A stretch of DNA of 64,000 bases from Flavobacteriaceae bacterium (GCA_027490305.1 JAIXYI010000063.1:1-64000); one strand, 5' to 3'. Counted from the stretch's first letter, positions 25,275-34,190 are shown. Numbers and translations are program-made. Notes: generated from the letters alone by a model not told the origin.

Positions 25275-26501
25275 CTATACGGGTAACAGGATGATGAATG
25301 TGGCACCTTCACCCACACGACTGCGCGCCGTGATCAGACCGTTGTGTTTCTCGATGATTTTTTTGGCGATGGCAAGTCCGATGCCGGTTCCTTCATAGTC
25401 CAGTCGGTCATGCAGACTCTGGAAGACGACGAATATCTTTTCGAGGTAGACCTCGTCAAAGCCGATACCATTGTCGGCAACGGTAATACGGCAAAACGCC
25501 CCGTTGGGATCGGCCACGGCGTCAAAGTCTTTGGTGGCAACCCGTTCACCGGAGATGGTAATACGGGGCTGCCCATTGGGTTTGGAAAATTTGAGCGCGT
25601 TCTCTATCAGGTTCTGGAACAATTGCCGGAGTTGACTCGTAATGGCCGTGATGACCGGTAAGGGCGTAACCACTACGACCGCGCCTTTTGCCTCGATCAG
25701 ATGGTCAAAATCGGCAATGACCTCACGCAGGACCTCATTGAGATCGGTTTTCTCGGTGGCTACCTTCGACGACAAGCGGGAATAGTCGAGTAGGTCGTTG
25801 ATGAGACTTGACATCCGTTCTGCGGCGGTAACGGTGCGATCGGCATAATCGATGGCTTTTTCGTCGGATGACAGGTATTTTTCGCGCATCATTTTGACGA
25901 GCATCGATATCTTTCGGAGCGGTTCTTTAAGGTCATGCGAGACGACCCAGGAGAACTGTTGGAGTTCGTGATTCCGAAGTTCCAGTTCTTCATTTTTGGC
26001 CCGCAGTTCACGGGTGCGTTCTGCCACTTTTGACTCGAGTCCTTCGTTGGCGATCTGCTGCTCGTGCTGCGCCTGTTTGCGTATTTCGATTTCTTTGGAA
26101 AGCAGGTCGCGAATGGCCTCAAGTTCTTTCTTCTGTTCGTGTAGTTTTTGGAAGGTCTTGACCTTTAAGACCAACAGTTCCGGATCGACGGGTTTTGTGA
26201 TATAGTCAACGCCGCCGCTCTCATAGCCTTTTGAAATGAAACGCTTCTGTTTGTTGACGGCCGATAGAAAGATGACGGGGATGTCTTTGGTGCGGTTACT
26301 GCCGGCAAGCGTTTCGGCGACTTCAAAACCGTCGATGCCGGGCATCTGAACGTCGAGGATGATAAGGGAATAATCGGTCTTGAGGATTTTACGCAAGGCT
26401 TCTTCTCCAGACTCGGCCGCTTCTGACGACAGTCCGTGTAAGTCGAGTATCTTCTGGAGGGGAAGGATATTCTCCCGCTTGTCATCTACGACCAGGATCA
26501 T
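25275..26501 (-). CDS. Receiver-histidine kinase (REC-HisKA-HATPase)
   Basis: A 408-residue soluble two-component protein. Residues 1-120 form a receiver domain with acidic DD at 6-7, phosphoacceptor Asp50 in IILDVQMPG and Lys in YITKPVD. A coiled coil (about 121-180, ending ERTRELRAKNEELELRNHEL) leads to HisKA with His189 in SWVVSHDLKEPLRKIS, then HATPase_c with N box LIENALKFS, DNGIGFDEVYLEKIF and GTGIGLAIAKKIIEKH. It would be phosphorylated at Asp50 by another kinase and relay or reset signals in the CheR/CheB cluster. All key residues are intact, unlike its downstream receiver remnant and cheB. Possible promoter TAAATTTG at 26566-26573. Confidence 0.9.
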   Translation of the reverse strand: MILVVDDKRENILPLQKILDLHGLSSEAAESGEEALRKILKTDYSLIILDVQMPGIDGFEVAETLAGSNRTKDIPVIFLSAVNKQKRFISKGYESGGVDYITKPVDPELLVLKVKTFQKLHEQKKELEAIRDLLSKEIEIRKQAQHEQQIANEGLESKVAERTRELRAKNEELELRNHELQQFSWVVSHDLKEPLRKISMLVKMMREKYLSSDEKAIDYADRTVTAAERMSSLINDLLDYSRLSSKVATEKTDLNEVLREVIADFDHLIEAKGAVVVVTPLPVITAITSQLRQLFQNLIENALKFSKPNGQPRITISGERVATKDFDAVADPNGAFCRITVADNGIGFDEVYLEKIFVVFQSLHDRLDYEGTGIGLAIAKKIIEKHNGLITARSRVGEGATFIILLPV

Positions 26502-26565
26502 AGCGGAAGCGGAACTAGGGGTTGTTCAATCACTTTTTGTAAGTCAATTTTGAGGGCACTCTACT

Positions 26566-26573
26566 CAAATTTA
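26566..26573 (-). promoter_or_regulatory. -7 promoter box for the receiver-histidine kinase
   Basis: The minus strand reads TAAATTTG, matching TAnnTTTG, about 65 bases upstream of the ATG at 26501 in an AT-rich gap. No clear -33 element at standard spacing. Confidence 0.5.
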
Positions 26574-26660
26574 CGATTTACTTACAAAATGCGAAAATTA
26601 TAAACCTAAAAAATACATAAATCGATAAAAAGCGAAATACGAATCCGTAATCGTCAGCCG

Positions 26661-26957
26661 TCATTCCGCAGTAGGAGTGTGGAAGAGCGATATCGACTGG
26701 TACTCCGGATGCCGGTCAATATAGGACTTTATATACGGGCAGTAGGGCTTCACCTTCAACTGGTGCTCTTTTGCGTATTCGAGTACATGGTTCGCCAGTT
26801 GTGCCGCGATGCCGCGCCCTTCAAAAGCGGAGGGCACTTCGGTGTGCAGGAAGGCGATACCTCCCTCAAACAGTCTATACGTGACCAGCGCCCGACCGCC
26901 GTCGAGTTCGAGTACGAATCGGTGACGTTTGGTGTCGTGTATAACAGGATGATCCAT
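26661..26957 (-). CDS. Small GNAT-fold N-acetyltransferase (YidJ/Gcn5-like)
   Basis: A 98-residue minimal GNAT protein. The core LEGRGIA-type acetyl-CoA loop appears as SAFEGRGIAAQLANHVLEYA, followed by LKVKPYCPYIKSYIDRHPEY, with the Cys and the K-S-Y-I-x-x-H pattern that marks this short acetyltransferase family. Substrates are unknown; some members act on small molecules. Monocistronic: convergent with nothing nearby and separated from the kinase by 160 bases. Confidence 0.85.
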   Translation of the reverse strand: MDHPVIHDTKRHRFVLELDGGRALVTYRLFEGGIAFLHTEVPSAFEGRGIAAQLANHVLEYAKEHQLKVKPYCPYIKSYIDRHPEYQSISLFHTPTAE

Positions 26958-27052
26958 CGGGGTTGTTTGGTCGAAAGATACGAAAAGTCGGGAAGTGCGA
27001 CTGTTTGACGTGCGTACATCTTCCGCAACTAAAATGGCACTTATGGCCCTAT

Positions 27053-27081
27053 AAAAAAAGGAGCTGTCTTACAACAGCCCC
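27053..27081 (-). terminator. Rho-independent terminator on the minus strand
   Basis: GGAGCTGT (27060-27067) pairs with ACAGCCCC (27074-27081), one position being a G-U pair only in the minus-strand RNA, followed on that strand by seven T (27053-27059). It points leftward, yet no convincing minus-strand gene lies just to its right, so its transcript is unidentified. Confidence 0.65.
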
Positions 27082-27084
27082 CTT

Positions 27085-27483
27085 CACACATGGCGGCACC
27101 TACCCATTATAATACCGCCACGGCTAACGTTTCAAGCACCCCTAATCAGCGTCAGATCAGCACGTCGCCAGATGTTGCGCCGTACGTTGGTGGGTACCTG
27201 TATAAGGTAGAATGACAATCGAAAACCCGCTTTTCCAAACCGGATCAATCATAAGGAAGGGCTCCGTTTGCATCCAGAGGGGAGCAGGGTGATCGGAGAA
27301 GGAGTTGGTCGGGACGTTAGAAAGCATGGGTTGTGGTTTGTTTTCCCAAAATTGCGATAAAGGGCAAGCGGGTGTGTTATATCCTCCTTCGAAACCGTTA
27401 TATCATTCGGGGTTTTGCCGTACTTCCGGCACCTGGCCTTTGCTAGTTCGTTGAATTGTTGTATCTTACCTAAAACTACCGCC
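27085..27483. other. Gap with no supportable gene
   Basis: Frames of 31-87 codons exist on both strands (one ATG frame of 41 codons at 27090-27215 on the plus strand, one of 87 codons at 27249-27512 on the minus strand) but none shows family features or a clear promoter. The minus-strand terminator at 27053-27081 suggests that something is transcribed leftward here, possibly a small RNA or unrecognised small protein. Confidence 0.4.
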
Positions 27484-27687
27484 ATGAAACTCTCCAACAT
27501 CCTCCTCACCATCGTCGCGGGCTCTGCCGTGATTCTTCTCGCACATCAGTTACGGCGGCGATACGACGGGGTGCCGGATGACCTAGAGGAAGACGACTTT
27601 TATCGGGATTATGAGGATATCCAGGCGATGTATCCCCAACATCCCATTTTCAAACACGAAGACCATGACCATCCTTTATTTGTATAG
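27484..27687 (+). CDS. Small single-pass membrane protein
   Basis: A 67-residue protein. One N-terminal transmembrane segment (LSNILLTIVAGSAVILLAHQL) is followed by RRRYD and a strongly acidic, His-containing tail (DDLEEDDFYRDYEDI, KHEDHDHPLFV) predicted to lie in the cytosol by the positive-inside rule. The ATG at 27484 is preferred to an upstream one at 27415 because it begins directly at the hydrophobic helix. No family recognised. The next gene starts 113 bases downstream with its own promoter box. Confidence 0.6.
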   Translation: MKLSNILLTIVAGSAVILLAHQLRRRYDGVPDDLEEDDFYRDYEDIQAMYPQHPIFKHEDHDHPLFV

Positions 27688-27763
27688 TTTGGCACATAAA
27701 GAGGAAGCGTTTTCTGCCGGTGAAGTAACAACAGGATGTCTATGAAACTATGGGAGAAATCCG

Positions 27764-27771
27764 TACTTTTG
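27764..27771 (+). promoter_or_regulatory. -7 promoter box for the SPT-like gene
   Basis: TACTTTTG matches TAnnTTTG exactly and lies 29 bases before the ATG at 27801. A -33 element is not evident. Confidence 0.6.
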
Positions 27772-27800
27772 CAACGAACTAAAAACTAGGTACGACTGTC

Positions 27801-29060
27801 ATGGTAAAAGATCTGTTCGAAAGGATTCAGCATAATAAAGGCCCGCTCGGAAAGTGGGCATCGCAGGCCGAAGGTTATTACGTTTTTCCGAAGCTGGAAG
27901 GCGAACTCGGACCCCGGATGATGTTTCACGGACGTGAAATATTGAACTGGAGTATCAATGATTATCTCGGACTCGCGAACCACCCGGACGTGCGTAAAAC
28001 TGACGCGGAAGCCGCCTTGCAATACGGCGCGGCCTACCCGATGGGCGCGCGTATGATGAGCGGACACACGACGCTTCACGAGCAACTGCAGAATGAACTG
28101 GCGGCCTTCGTACACAAAGAAGCAGCTTACCTTTTGAATTTCGGTTACCAGGGCATGGTGTCTATCATCGACGCGTTGGTGACCAAGAATGACGTCATTG
28201 TATATGATGTCGATTCGCATGCCTGTATCATCGATGGTGTCCGCCTCCACATGGGGAAACGGTTTACCTACAAGCATAACGATGTCGAAAGCATCGAAAA
28301 GAACCTGCAAAGGGCCACTAAAATGGCGGAGGAAAACGGCGGGGGCATCCTGCTGATTACCGAAGGTGTATTCGGCATGCGCGGCCAACAAGGCAAACTG
28401 CGCGAGATCGTCGAGATGAAGCAAAAATACAACTTCCGTCTATTGGTGGACGACGCGCACGGATTCGGAACGCTCGGTAAAACCGGCGCCGGAGCAGGTG
28501 AGGAGCAGGGCTGCCAGGACGGTATCGACGTATATTTCTCGACGTTCGCCAAATCGATGGCGAGTATCGGGGCGTTCGTGGCCGCGGATAAAGACATTAT
28601 TGATTACCTCAAATACAACCTGCGTTCGCAGATGTTTGCCAAGTCGCTCCCGATGATCTTCACAGTGGGTGCTTTGAAACGTCTGGAAATGCTGCGTAGC
28701 ATGCCGGAACTGAAAGACAAACTGTGGGAAAACGTCAATTACCTACAGAACGGTCTTAAGGAGCGTGGTTTCAACATCGGGGATACCAATACCTGCGTAA
28801 CGCCGGTCTATCTCGAAGGAAGCATCCCCGAGGCGATGGTGATGGTCAACGACCTGCGTGAGAATTACCATATCTTCCTGTCGATCGTCGTCTATCCTGT
28901 CATCCCGAAAGGCATCATCCTACTGCGTATGATTCCGACGGCCTCACACACTATCAGCGACATCGACGAAACGCTTGCCGCCTTTGAAGCCATCCGCGAA
29001 AAACTCACGAACGGCACGTATAAGAAAATTGCCCAGGAAACTACGGTCGACGTATCGTAA
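27801..29060 (+). CDS. PLP-dependent alpha-oxoamine synthase (serine palmitoyltransferase/cysteate acyltransferase-like)
   Basis: A 419-residue fold-type I PLP enzyme of the KBL/AONS/SPT family. The PLP Lys251 sits in FSTFAKSMASIG, the cofactor-binding Asp and His in LLVDDAHGFGTLG (Asp217/218, His220), and the N-terminal NDYLGLANHPDV and GARMMSGHTTLHEQL segments are typical. The family condenses an amino acid with an acyl thioester. In Flavobacteria members either make 3-ketosphinganine from serine or, for sulfonolipids (capnine), use cysteate; which applies here cannot be told. The adjacent convergent GNAT-type gene is compatible with a lipid N-acyltransferase role. Monocistronic with its own promoter and terminator. 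Confidence 0.88.
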   Translation: MVKDLFERIQHNKGPLGKWASQAEGYYVFPKLEGELGPRMMFHGREILNWSINDYLGLANHPDVRKTDAEAALQYGAAYPMGARMMSGHTTLHEQLQNELAAFVHKEAAYLLNFGYQGMVSIIDALVTKNDVIVYDVDSHACIIDGVRLHMGKRFTYKHNDVESIEKNLQRATKMAEENGGGILLITEGVFGMRGQQGKLREIVEMKQKYNFRLLVDDAHGFGTLGKTGAGAGEEQGCQDGIDVYFSTFAKSMASIGAFVAADKDIIDYLKYNLRSQMFAKSLPMIFTVGALKRLEMLRSMPELKDKLWENVNYLQNGLKERGFNIGDTNTCVTPVYLEGSIPEAMVMVNDLRENYHIFLSIVVYPVIPKGIILLRMIPTASHTISDIDETLAAFEAIREKLTNGTYKKIAQETTVDVS

Positions 29061-29077
29061 TCCTGCTGTCATAATAG

Positions 29078-29114
29078 AAAAAGCCCGATGTCTTCCAACG
29101 TCGGGCTTTTTTAT
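29078..29114. terminator. Bidirectional terminator between SPT-like and GNAT-type genes
   Basis: A-run plus AAAAAGCCCGA pairs with TCGGGCTTTTTT around a short loop; A and T runs on both sides serve the convergent genes. Confidence 0.85.
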
Positions 29115-29125
29115 TTTGTAGCACG

Positions 29126-30286
29126 CTACTGTTTGCTCCTCGCTCCTTGCTCCTCACTCCTCGCTTCTTCTAACTCCTTCATATACGTCCTCCTCCTCCG
29201 AAACACCACTGGGTCGAAGTGCTTCCAGATATTGTGAATGGCGTGGTTGTCTTCCAATTCCGGAGTTCGGATGCATTCCTCTGTCCCTTTTGCTGCTAAT
29301 GTGTTGTGGAATTCTTCAAAAATGATAGCCGTAACGCCCCGGTTTTGGTAGTCGGGATGGATACCAATTAAGTAAAAAAGTACTTCTTTCGAATTCTTGC
29401 GGGCGTTCAGTAAATGGAACAGTCCGAAAGGAAACAGGCGACCATTGGCCTTTTTCAACGCTTTTGCAAAAGAGGGCATTACAATGCTGAAGGCGATCAT
29501 CTTACCGTCTTTATCGACGATGAATTTGATATATTCGGGGTTGATGAAACTAATGTACTTCCGTTTAAAGTAGGCCTTCTGTTTTTCGTTAATGGCCACG
29601 AAACTCGACAAGCGCTCATACGATGTATTGAACAAATCGAACATCTCGTCGACATACGGCAGGATGTCTTGTGTTTTGGTGAAATTCACCGGCGTCAATG
29701 TGTATCGCTTTTTGATCAGTTCCGCCGCCTTGGCAAAGATCTCCGGCTGGATCGATCGAAAATAGAATTTATTTTCCAGGTATTCTTTCTCCTTTACAAA
29801 CCCCAGTTGCTCGAGATGGTCTTTATAATACGGGTAATTATACCACGTAATCATCGATCCTATACTATCAAATCCTTCTGTTACAACGCCCACCTTGTCA
29901 AGGTTCGAAAATCCCATCGGGCCTTCGATGTGGTCGAGGTGGTGCTTGCGTCCGATCGCTTCGACTTTTTCCAGCAGTGCTTTCGTCACCTCGATGTCGT
30001 CGATGACATCCCACCAACCGAAACGCATTTTCTTTTTTCCCTGCACACGTACTTCATCCCAATTGACAATAGCCGCCAGTCGTCCGACGATCCTGCCGTC
30101 GCGATAGGCGAGGAGGAAGTGCGCTTCCGCGGAATCAAATGCCGGGTTTTTCTCGCGGTCGAAACTTTCGAGTTCGTCAGCGATGATCGGAGGCACCCAA
30201 TACGGATGTCCTTTATAAAGTGAAAACGGGAATTTCACGAATTCCCGCATTTGTTTCTTAGTGAGAGCTTCTGTAATCGTAATCAT
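29126..30286 (-). CDS. GNAT-type acyltransferase-like protein (~380 residues)
   Basis: A 386-residue protein with two GNAT-like halves. The N-terminal region ITEALTKKQMREFVKFPFSLYKGHPYWVPPI with FDSAEAHFLLAYRDGRIVGRLAAIVN, and the C-terminal VLFYLIGIHPDYQNRGVTAIIFEEF acetyl-CoA loop, match a conserved Bacteroidota family annotated as GNAT or as an uncharacterised acyltransferase. Adjacency to the SPT-like gene makes amide formation on sphingoid or sulfonoid bases an attractive idea, but this is inference. The last 14 residues (EEARSEEQGARSKQ) are encoded by the heptamer repeat GGAGCAA/GGAGCGA, so the natural end of the protein is probably near the RRRRTYMKELE stretch. Start overlaps the stop of the upstream outer-membrane gene by four bases. 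Confidence 0.8.
   Translation of the reverse strand: MITITEALTKKQMREFVKFPFSLYKGHPYWVPPIIADELESFDREKNPAFDSAEAHFLLAYRDGRIVGRLAAIVNWDEVRVQGKKKMRFGWWDVIDDIEVTKALLEKVEAIGRKHHLDHIEGPMGFSNLDKVGVVTEGFDSIGSMITWYNYPYYKDHLEQLGFVKEKEYLENKFYFRSIQPEIFAKAAELIKKRYTLTPVNFTKTQDILPYVDEMFDLFNTSYERLSSFVAINEKQKAYFKRKYISFINPEYIKFIVDKDGKMIAFSIVMPSFAKALKKANGRLFPFGLFHLLNARKNSKEVLFYLIGIHPDYQNRGVTAIIFEEFHNTLAAKGTEECIRTPELEDNHAIHNIWKHFDPVVFRRRRTYMKELEEARSEEQGARSKQ
29129..29167. repeat. Heptamer array inside the GNAT-type gene 3' end
   Basis: TTGCTCC, TCGCTCC, TTGCTCC, TCACTCC, TCGCTTC units of 7 bases. Same family (reverse complement) as the array at 52735-52805, here overlapping coding sequence. Confidence 0.8.
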
Positions 30287-31260
30287 GGTGCCGGAACGTC
30301 AACTTCGTCTTTACGCTTCTTTTTCTTCTTTTTATCTTTCTTGTCTTTGCCCTTCCCGTCTTTGTCCTTGTCTTTATCAGAACGGATGAGCACGGGCTTA
30401 TAATTTTTGTCGAAACGCCATGAAATACCGGCGCCGGCGTAAAAGATCGAAGGGGTATCTTTCATGTTGGTCGATACCGAAGCATCGAATTGCATGGTTT
30501 CGGTCATGAGGTAGGCAGCACCGCCCCGCAGGATGGAATCAGAGTAGAAGTTACTTTTAAAACCCTGGTTTTCAAAAAACAGCGACCACTTTTCATTCAG
30601 GCCGCGCGTAATGGTAAGGATATAGCCGTAACTGGGGTAATCAGAGCCAATCTTATCCGCAATGAGGTTCAAAACCACCACGTACCCGCCACTCAACTGG
30701 TTTTGCGTGATAATCATTACTTTCGGACTGATAGCAGGATCGGTTTCAAACGTAAACGGATTGTCGAAGTTTAAGTTAAATCCGGCAAAGGCTGAAATAG
30801 AAGGGATTAACTGTCTCCATTTAAACTTATGTTTCTTCTTCCAACTCAGTAATTCTTCGTGTTTGGGCTTGCCATCATCGACTTTTTTGTAGGGATCATA
30901 CAGCAGGTACTTCGCGCCCAAAACAGTTTGCCGCAAGGCACTGCGCGACTCCGATCCGATGGGTGTGGTGAGGCGGTCGGCCTGGTACTGCAAGTCGGCA
31001 ATGAATTCGAGTTCTTCCTTAAAAAGTCCCCAACGCAGTTGCAGGTCGACACCCATACCGCTCGATTTCGTCTCTAAAAGGGCATGGTCTTCTGAAATAT
31101 AGTAAAACCCGCTTTCCACCTGAAACAGACTTTGTCCGACGGAATACGCGCCATAGGACTTTCCCGGACGGTTGGAGTTGATTTCATCTGTAAATTGTGC
31201 AGACGCAAACGCCACCGTAAAAAGGGTGACAAAAAGGGAAAAACACGGTATTCTGGGCAT
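30283..31260 (-). CDS. Outer-membrane transporter-like beta-barrel with Lys-rich tail
   Basis: A 325-residue exported protein. The signal peptide (PCFSLFVTLFTVAFASA) is followed by an amphipathic-strand region starting FTDEINSNRPGKSYGAYSVGQSLFQVESG, typical of the meta-pathway phenol-degradation-like transporter family of small outer-membrane barrels. The last part (DKDKDGKGKDKKDKKKKKKR) is a highly charged Lys/Asp tail, unusual and possibly periplasmic. ATG at 31260 is chosen because the promoter box TACATTTG lies at 31283-31290, which places transcription start at about the upstream ATG (31281). It heads a two-gene operon with the GNAT-type gene. Cargo unknown. Confidence 0.78.
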   Translation of the reverse strand: MPRIPCFSLFVTLFTVAFASAQFTDEINSNRPGKSYGAYSVGQSLFQVESGFYYISEDHALLETKSSGMGVDLQLRWGLFKEELEFIADLQYQADRLTTPIGSESRSALRQTVLGAKYLLYDPYKKVDDGKPKHEELLSWKKKHKFKWRQLIPSISAFAGFNLNFDNPFTFETDPAISPKVMIITQNQLSGGYVVVLNLIADKIGSDYPSYGYILTITRGLNEKWSLFFENQGFKSNFYSDSILRGGAAYLMTETMQFDASVSTNMKDTPSIFYAGAGISWRFDKNYKPVLIRSDKDKDKDGKGKDKKDKKKKKKRKDEVDVPAP

Positions 31261-31282
31261 GTGCGGTATTTTGAGAGTCATC

Positions 31283-31290
31283 CAAATGTA
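31283..31290 (-). promoter_or_regulatory. -7 promoter box for the outer-membrane protein operon
   Basis: The minus strand reads TACATTTG; transcription start is expected near 31276-31279, just upstream of the chosen ATG at 31260. Confidence 0.6.
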
Positions 31291-31345
31291 GTGCTTTTTA
31301 TCATTTATTTAGGACGAAGGGCGCATTTTTACGGACAGCAATAGC

Positions 31346-31353
31346 TACCTTTG
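31346..31353 (+). promoter_or_regulatory. -7 promoter box for the DUF4834-like gene
   Basis: TACCTTTG, exact consensus, ends 14 bases before the ATG at 31368, giving a very short leader. Confidence 0.6.
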
Positions 31354-31367
31354 AAAAAAATTCGCTC

Positions 31368-31619
31368 ATGCAGACGGCTACCTTTGCGAACCTGATCGAA
31401 ACCCTTTTTTTCATTGTTCTTTTTTATTATCTCGCGAAGATTGCGGTGCGAATGTTCTTTCCCGTTGTCGTGAAGACGGTGGTGCGTAAGGCCGAAGAGA
31501 GCTTCCGCGAACAACAGCAGCGCCAGCAACAAATGCACCGCGAGCCCACTCCCCAAAGTGAGCGTCCGAAAGAGCGCAAAATCGTCGGTGAATACATCGA
31601 TTACGAAGAAATTGAGTAA
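31368..31619 (+). CDS. DUF4834-like small membrane protein
   Basis: An 83-residue protein with one N-terminal transmembrane helix (LIETLFFIVLFYYLAKIAVRMFF), a basic and Gln-rich middle (EQQQRQQQMHREP) and the terminal motif KIVGEYIDYEEIE, characteristic of the DUF4834 family confined to Bacteroidota. Function unknown. In many relatives it precedes the YfhO-like membrane protein gene, as here (51 bases apart), suggesting cotranscription. Confidence 0.82.
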   Translation: MQTATFANLIETLFFIVLFYYLAKIAVRMFFPVVVKTVVRKAEESFREQQQRQQQMHREPTPQSERPKERKIVGEYIDYEEIE

Positions 31620-31670
31620 GTTTGTGCAGGCCGAAAACAGTGGTTTCGGCATCCAACTTATTCGCTCCTG

Positions 31671-34190
31671 ATGAAATTGTTACAGCGTAATTACCCGCAC
31701 CTGCTGGCCTTTCTGGGCTTCGTTTTGGTGGCACTCGTTTACTTTTATCCCGTACTCCAAAACAAGACGCTCTACCAGTCGGACATTGCGCAATACACCG
31801 GTATGGCCAAAGAGCAGAACGATTTCCGCGCCCGCACCGGCGAAGAACCGTATTGGACGAACTCGGCTTTCGGTGGTATGCCAACCTATCAGGTGGGTGC
31901 CAATTACCCCCATAACTATATCAAAAAACTGGATGCGGTCATTCGCTTCCTGCCCCGTCCGGCCGACTACCTCTTTTTGTATTTCGCCGGATTTTATGTC
32001 TTGGCACTCGTTCTTCGGGCCGATCCGCTAAAGGCCTTTTTCGGGGCGTTGGCGTTCGGACTTTCGACGTATCTGATCGTGATACTTGGCGTCGGGCACA
32101 ATGCAAAAGCACATGCCATTGCCTACATGCCCCTTATGATAGCCGGGATTATACTGGTGTTCCGAAAACGCTATCTCGCCGGTGGTTTGTTGACCTTATT
32201 CGCCACCGCACTGGAACTGAATGCCAACCATTTCCAGATGACGTATTACCTGTTGTTCTTGCTGTTGATCCTCGCGATCTATTATACAGTAGGATTTATC
32301 AAGCGGAAGGAATACCGTGAATTCGGGAAAGTGGCCGGTACGTTTGCCGTGGCCGTACTGTTGGCCGTGGGAGCGAATGCCGCGAACCTCATGGCCACAT
32401 CGGAATACGCGAATTTTAGTATGCGCGGCAAATCCGAATTGACGTTTAAACCAGATGGAACGCCGAATACCTCCGACTCCGCGATGGATTACGGCTACAT
32501 CACCGAATACAGCTACGGCGTTGGGGAAAGCCTTGATTTGGTGGCACCGCGTTTGTTTGGTGGTGGACACGGAGAAAAGCTCGGAGCCGACAGCGCCGTG
32601 TTTAATTTATTGAAAGGACAGGGCGCTACCGATGAAGAAGCATCCGGTTTTGCCGACGCGTATGCGGTGACCTATTGGGGCGACCAGCCCATTGTGGAAG
32701 CGCCGGCGTATATAGGGGTCGTGGTGTTTTTTCTCGCCATCCTGGGTCTTTTTACCGATCGCCGCAAACTCAAATGGGTATTCTGGGGCGGAGCTTTGTT
32801 ATCATTACTACTTTCATGGGGTAAGAATTTCGATGCCCTGACACGCTTTTTTGTGGATGTGGTGCCATTATATGATAAATTCCGGGCTGTTTCATCAATC
32901 CAGGTTATTCTGGAACTATGCCTTCCGGTGCTCGCCATAATGGGATTCACCTCCTTTTTCCGGATGGATGCCGACAAGCGGTTTGCAGCCTTGTGGAAAG
33001 CTACGGCTGTCGCGGGCGGACTCTTCGTTGTCTTATATCTTAGCAGTGGCCTGTTCGAGTTTCGTTCAGCTATCGACGGTTCGATCCGCGATGCATTGAC
33101 AAGCAAGGAAAACCCCACCTTTGGCGATGATTTCATCGAGGCTCTGCGTGAAGACCGCCTGTCGATGTTCAAGTCAGATGCGTTGCGATCGCTGCTGTTA
33201 GTACTGGCGGCAGCCGGTGCGCTCTTGCTGTATGTAAAGAATATCGTGAAACAACAACTGGCCGTGGTGCTGGTCGGCATTTTGATGCTGGCGGACCTTT
33301 TTGCCATCGACCGGAACTATGTTGATACGAAGGATAAAGGCGAAGACGGACGTCGCGGTTTTGTGAGCGTTTCCGAAATGAAACGACCGTTCACACCATC
33401 GCAGGCAGATGAGGAGATTTTAGCGGATCCGGATATTTTCCGGGTGTACGACGTGCAAGGCAACTTGCAGGGAGAAACGTCTTTCTTCCACAAGGCGACC
33501 GGTGGCTACAGTGCTGTGCGTCCGCGTCGTTATGAGCAATTATTCCAGTATCAGGTAGATCCGGCCTTGCAGAACCTGGCGGAGATCATCGATCCGAATA
33601 CGATGTCACTCAAAAAGAGCATTCCTACGCTAAACGTTTTGAACGTAAGGTATCTGTTGCTTGGCCTTCGGGATGGGTCGGAAGCGAAAATAACCAACCC
33701 GTTCGCCAATGGAAACGCCTGGTTCGTACAGCGCGTCATTCCGGTAACATCTGCCGACGGCGAAATCAAGGCGATGAAAGCCTTCGATAACCGGAAGGAG
33801 GCCATCATCAACACCAGCGAATTTAAGGTACCTTCAATTGCGGCCGATTCTACGGCGTCTATCCAACTCGATAAAGCGAGCTTCCAGCCGAACTATGTGA
33901 AGTATACGGTCAAAAGCACAAAAGGTGGACTCGCGGTTTTCTCAGAAGTATATTATCCGAAAGGATGGAAGGTGTTTATCGATGGTAAACAGACCGACCA
34001 ACTGATACGCGCCAACTACGTGTTACGGGCGCTACCGGTGCCGGCCGGAAACCACACGATTGAATTCCGCTTCGATCCGGATGTGGTCAAGACCGGCGGC
34101 ATGATCCAACTCGTCAGTTGTCTGGGTATTTTACTTGTGACGGGCGGCGGCCTCTACCTGACACGGAAAAAGCAACCTAAGTCGGAATAG
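31671..34190 (+). CDS. YfhO-family multispanning membrane protein (GT-C-like)
   Basis: An 839-residue polytopic membrane protein with about a dozen hydrophobic helices. The first helix (YPHLLAFLGFVLVALVYFYPVL) is followed by a long luminal-type loop, QSDIAQYTGMAKEQNDFRA and PYWTNSAFGGMPTYQVG, matching the YfhO family. Acidic residues after the first helix are typical of GT-C-type lipid-linked sugar transferases, to which YfhO belongs; in Gram-positives YfhO is tied to lipoteichoic acid glycosylation. The C-terminal soluble part (SFQPNYVKYTVKSTKGGLAVFSE, YYPKGWKVFIDGKQ) is a beta-rich extracytoplasmic domain. First gene of an operon with a glycosyltransferase and flippase, so a role in surface glycan building is likely. 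Confidence 0.87.
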   Translation: MKLLQRNYPHLLAFLGFVLVALVYFYPVLQNKTLYQSDIAQYTGMAKEQNDFRARTGEEPYWTNSAFGGMPTYQVGANYPHNYIKKLDAVIRFLPRPADYLFLYFAGFYVLALVLRADPLKAFFGALAFGLSTYLIVILGVGHNAKAHAIAYMPLMIAGIILVFRKRYLAGGLLTLFATALELNANHFQMTYYLLFLLLILAIYYTVGFIKRKEYREFGKVAGTFAVAVLLAVGANAANLMATSEYANFSMRGKSELTFKPDGTPNTSDSAMDYGYITEYSYGVGESLDLVAPRLFGGGHGEKLGADSAVFNLLKGQGATDEEASGFADAYAVTYWGDQPIVEAPAYIGVVVFFLAILGLFTDRRKLKWVFWGGALLSLLLSWGKNFDALTRFFVDVVPLYDKFRAVSSIQVILELCLPVLAIMGFTSFFRMDADKRFAALWKATAVAGGLFVVLYLSSGLFEFRSAIDGSIRDALTSKENPTFGDDFIEALREDRLSMFKSDALRSLLLVLAAAGALLLYVKNIVKQQLAVVLVGILMLADLFAIDRNYVDTKDKGEDGRRGFVSVSEMKRPFTPSQADEEILADPDIFRVYDVQGNLQGETSFFHKATGGYSAVRPRRYEQLFQYQVDPALQNLAEIIDPNTMSLKKSIPTLNVLNVRYLLLGLRDGSEAKITNPFANGNAWFVQRVIPVTSADGEIKAMKAFDNRKEAIINTSEFKVPSIAADSTASIQLDKASFQPNYVKYTVKSTKGGLAVFSEVYYPKGWKVFIDGKQTDQLIRANYVLRALPVPAGNHTIEFRFDPDVVKTGGMIQLVSCLGILLVTGGGLYLTRKKQPKSE

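Noticed and set aside
27090-27215. 41-codon ATG frame on the plus strand
   Set aside because: No promoter, follows a terminator on the other strand, and no recognisable features; too weak to call.
27249-27512. 87-codon frame on the minus strand
   Set aside because: Overlaps the start of the small membrane protein gene and has no family features, although a leftward terminator exists nearby.
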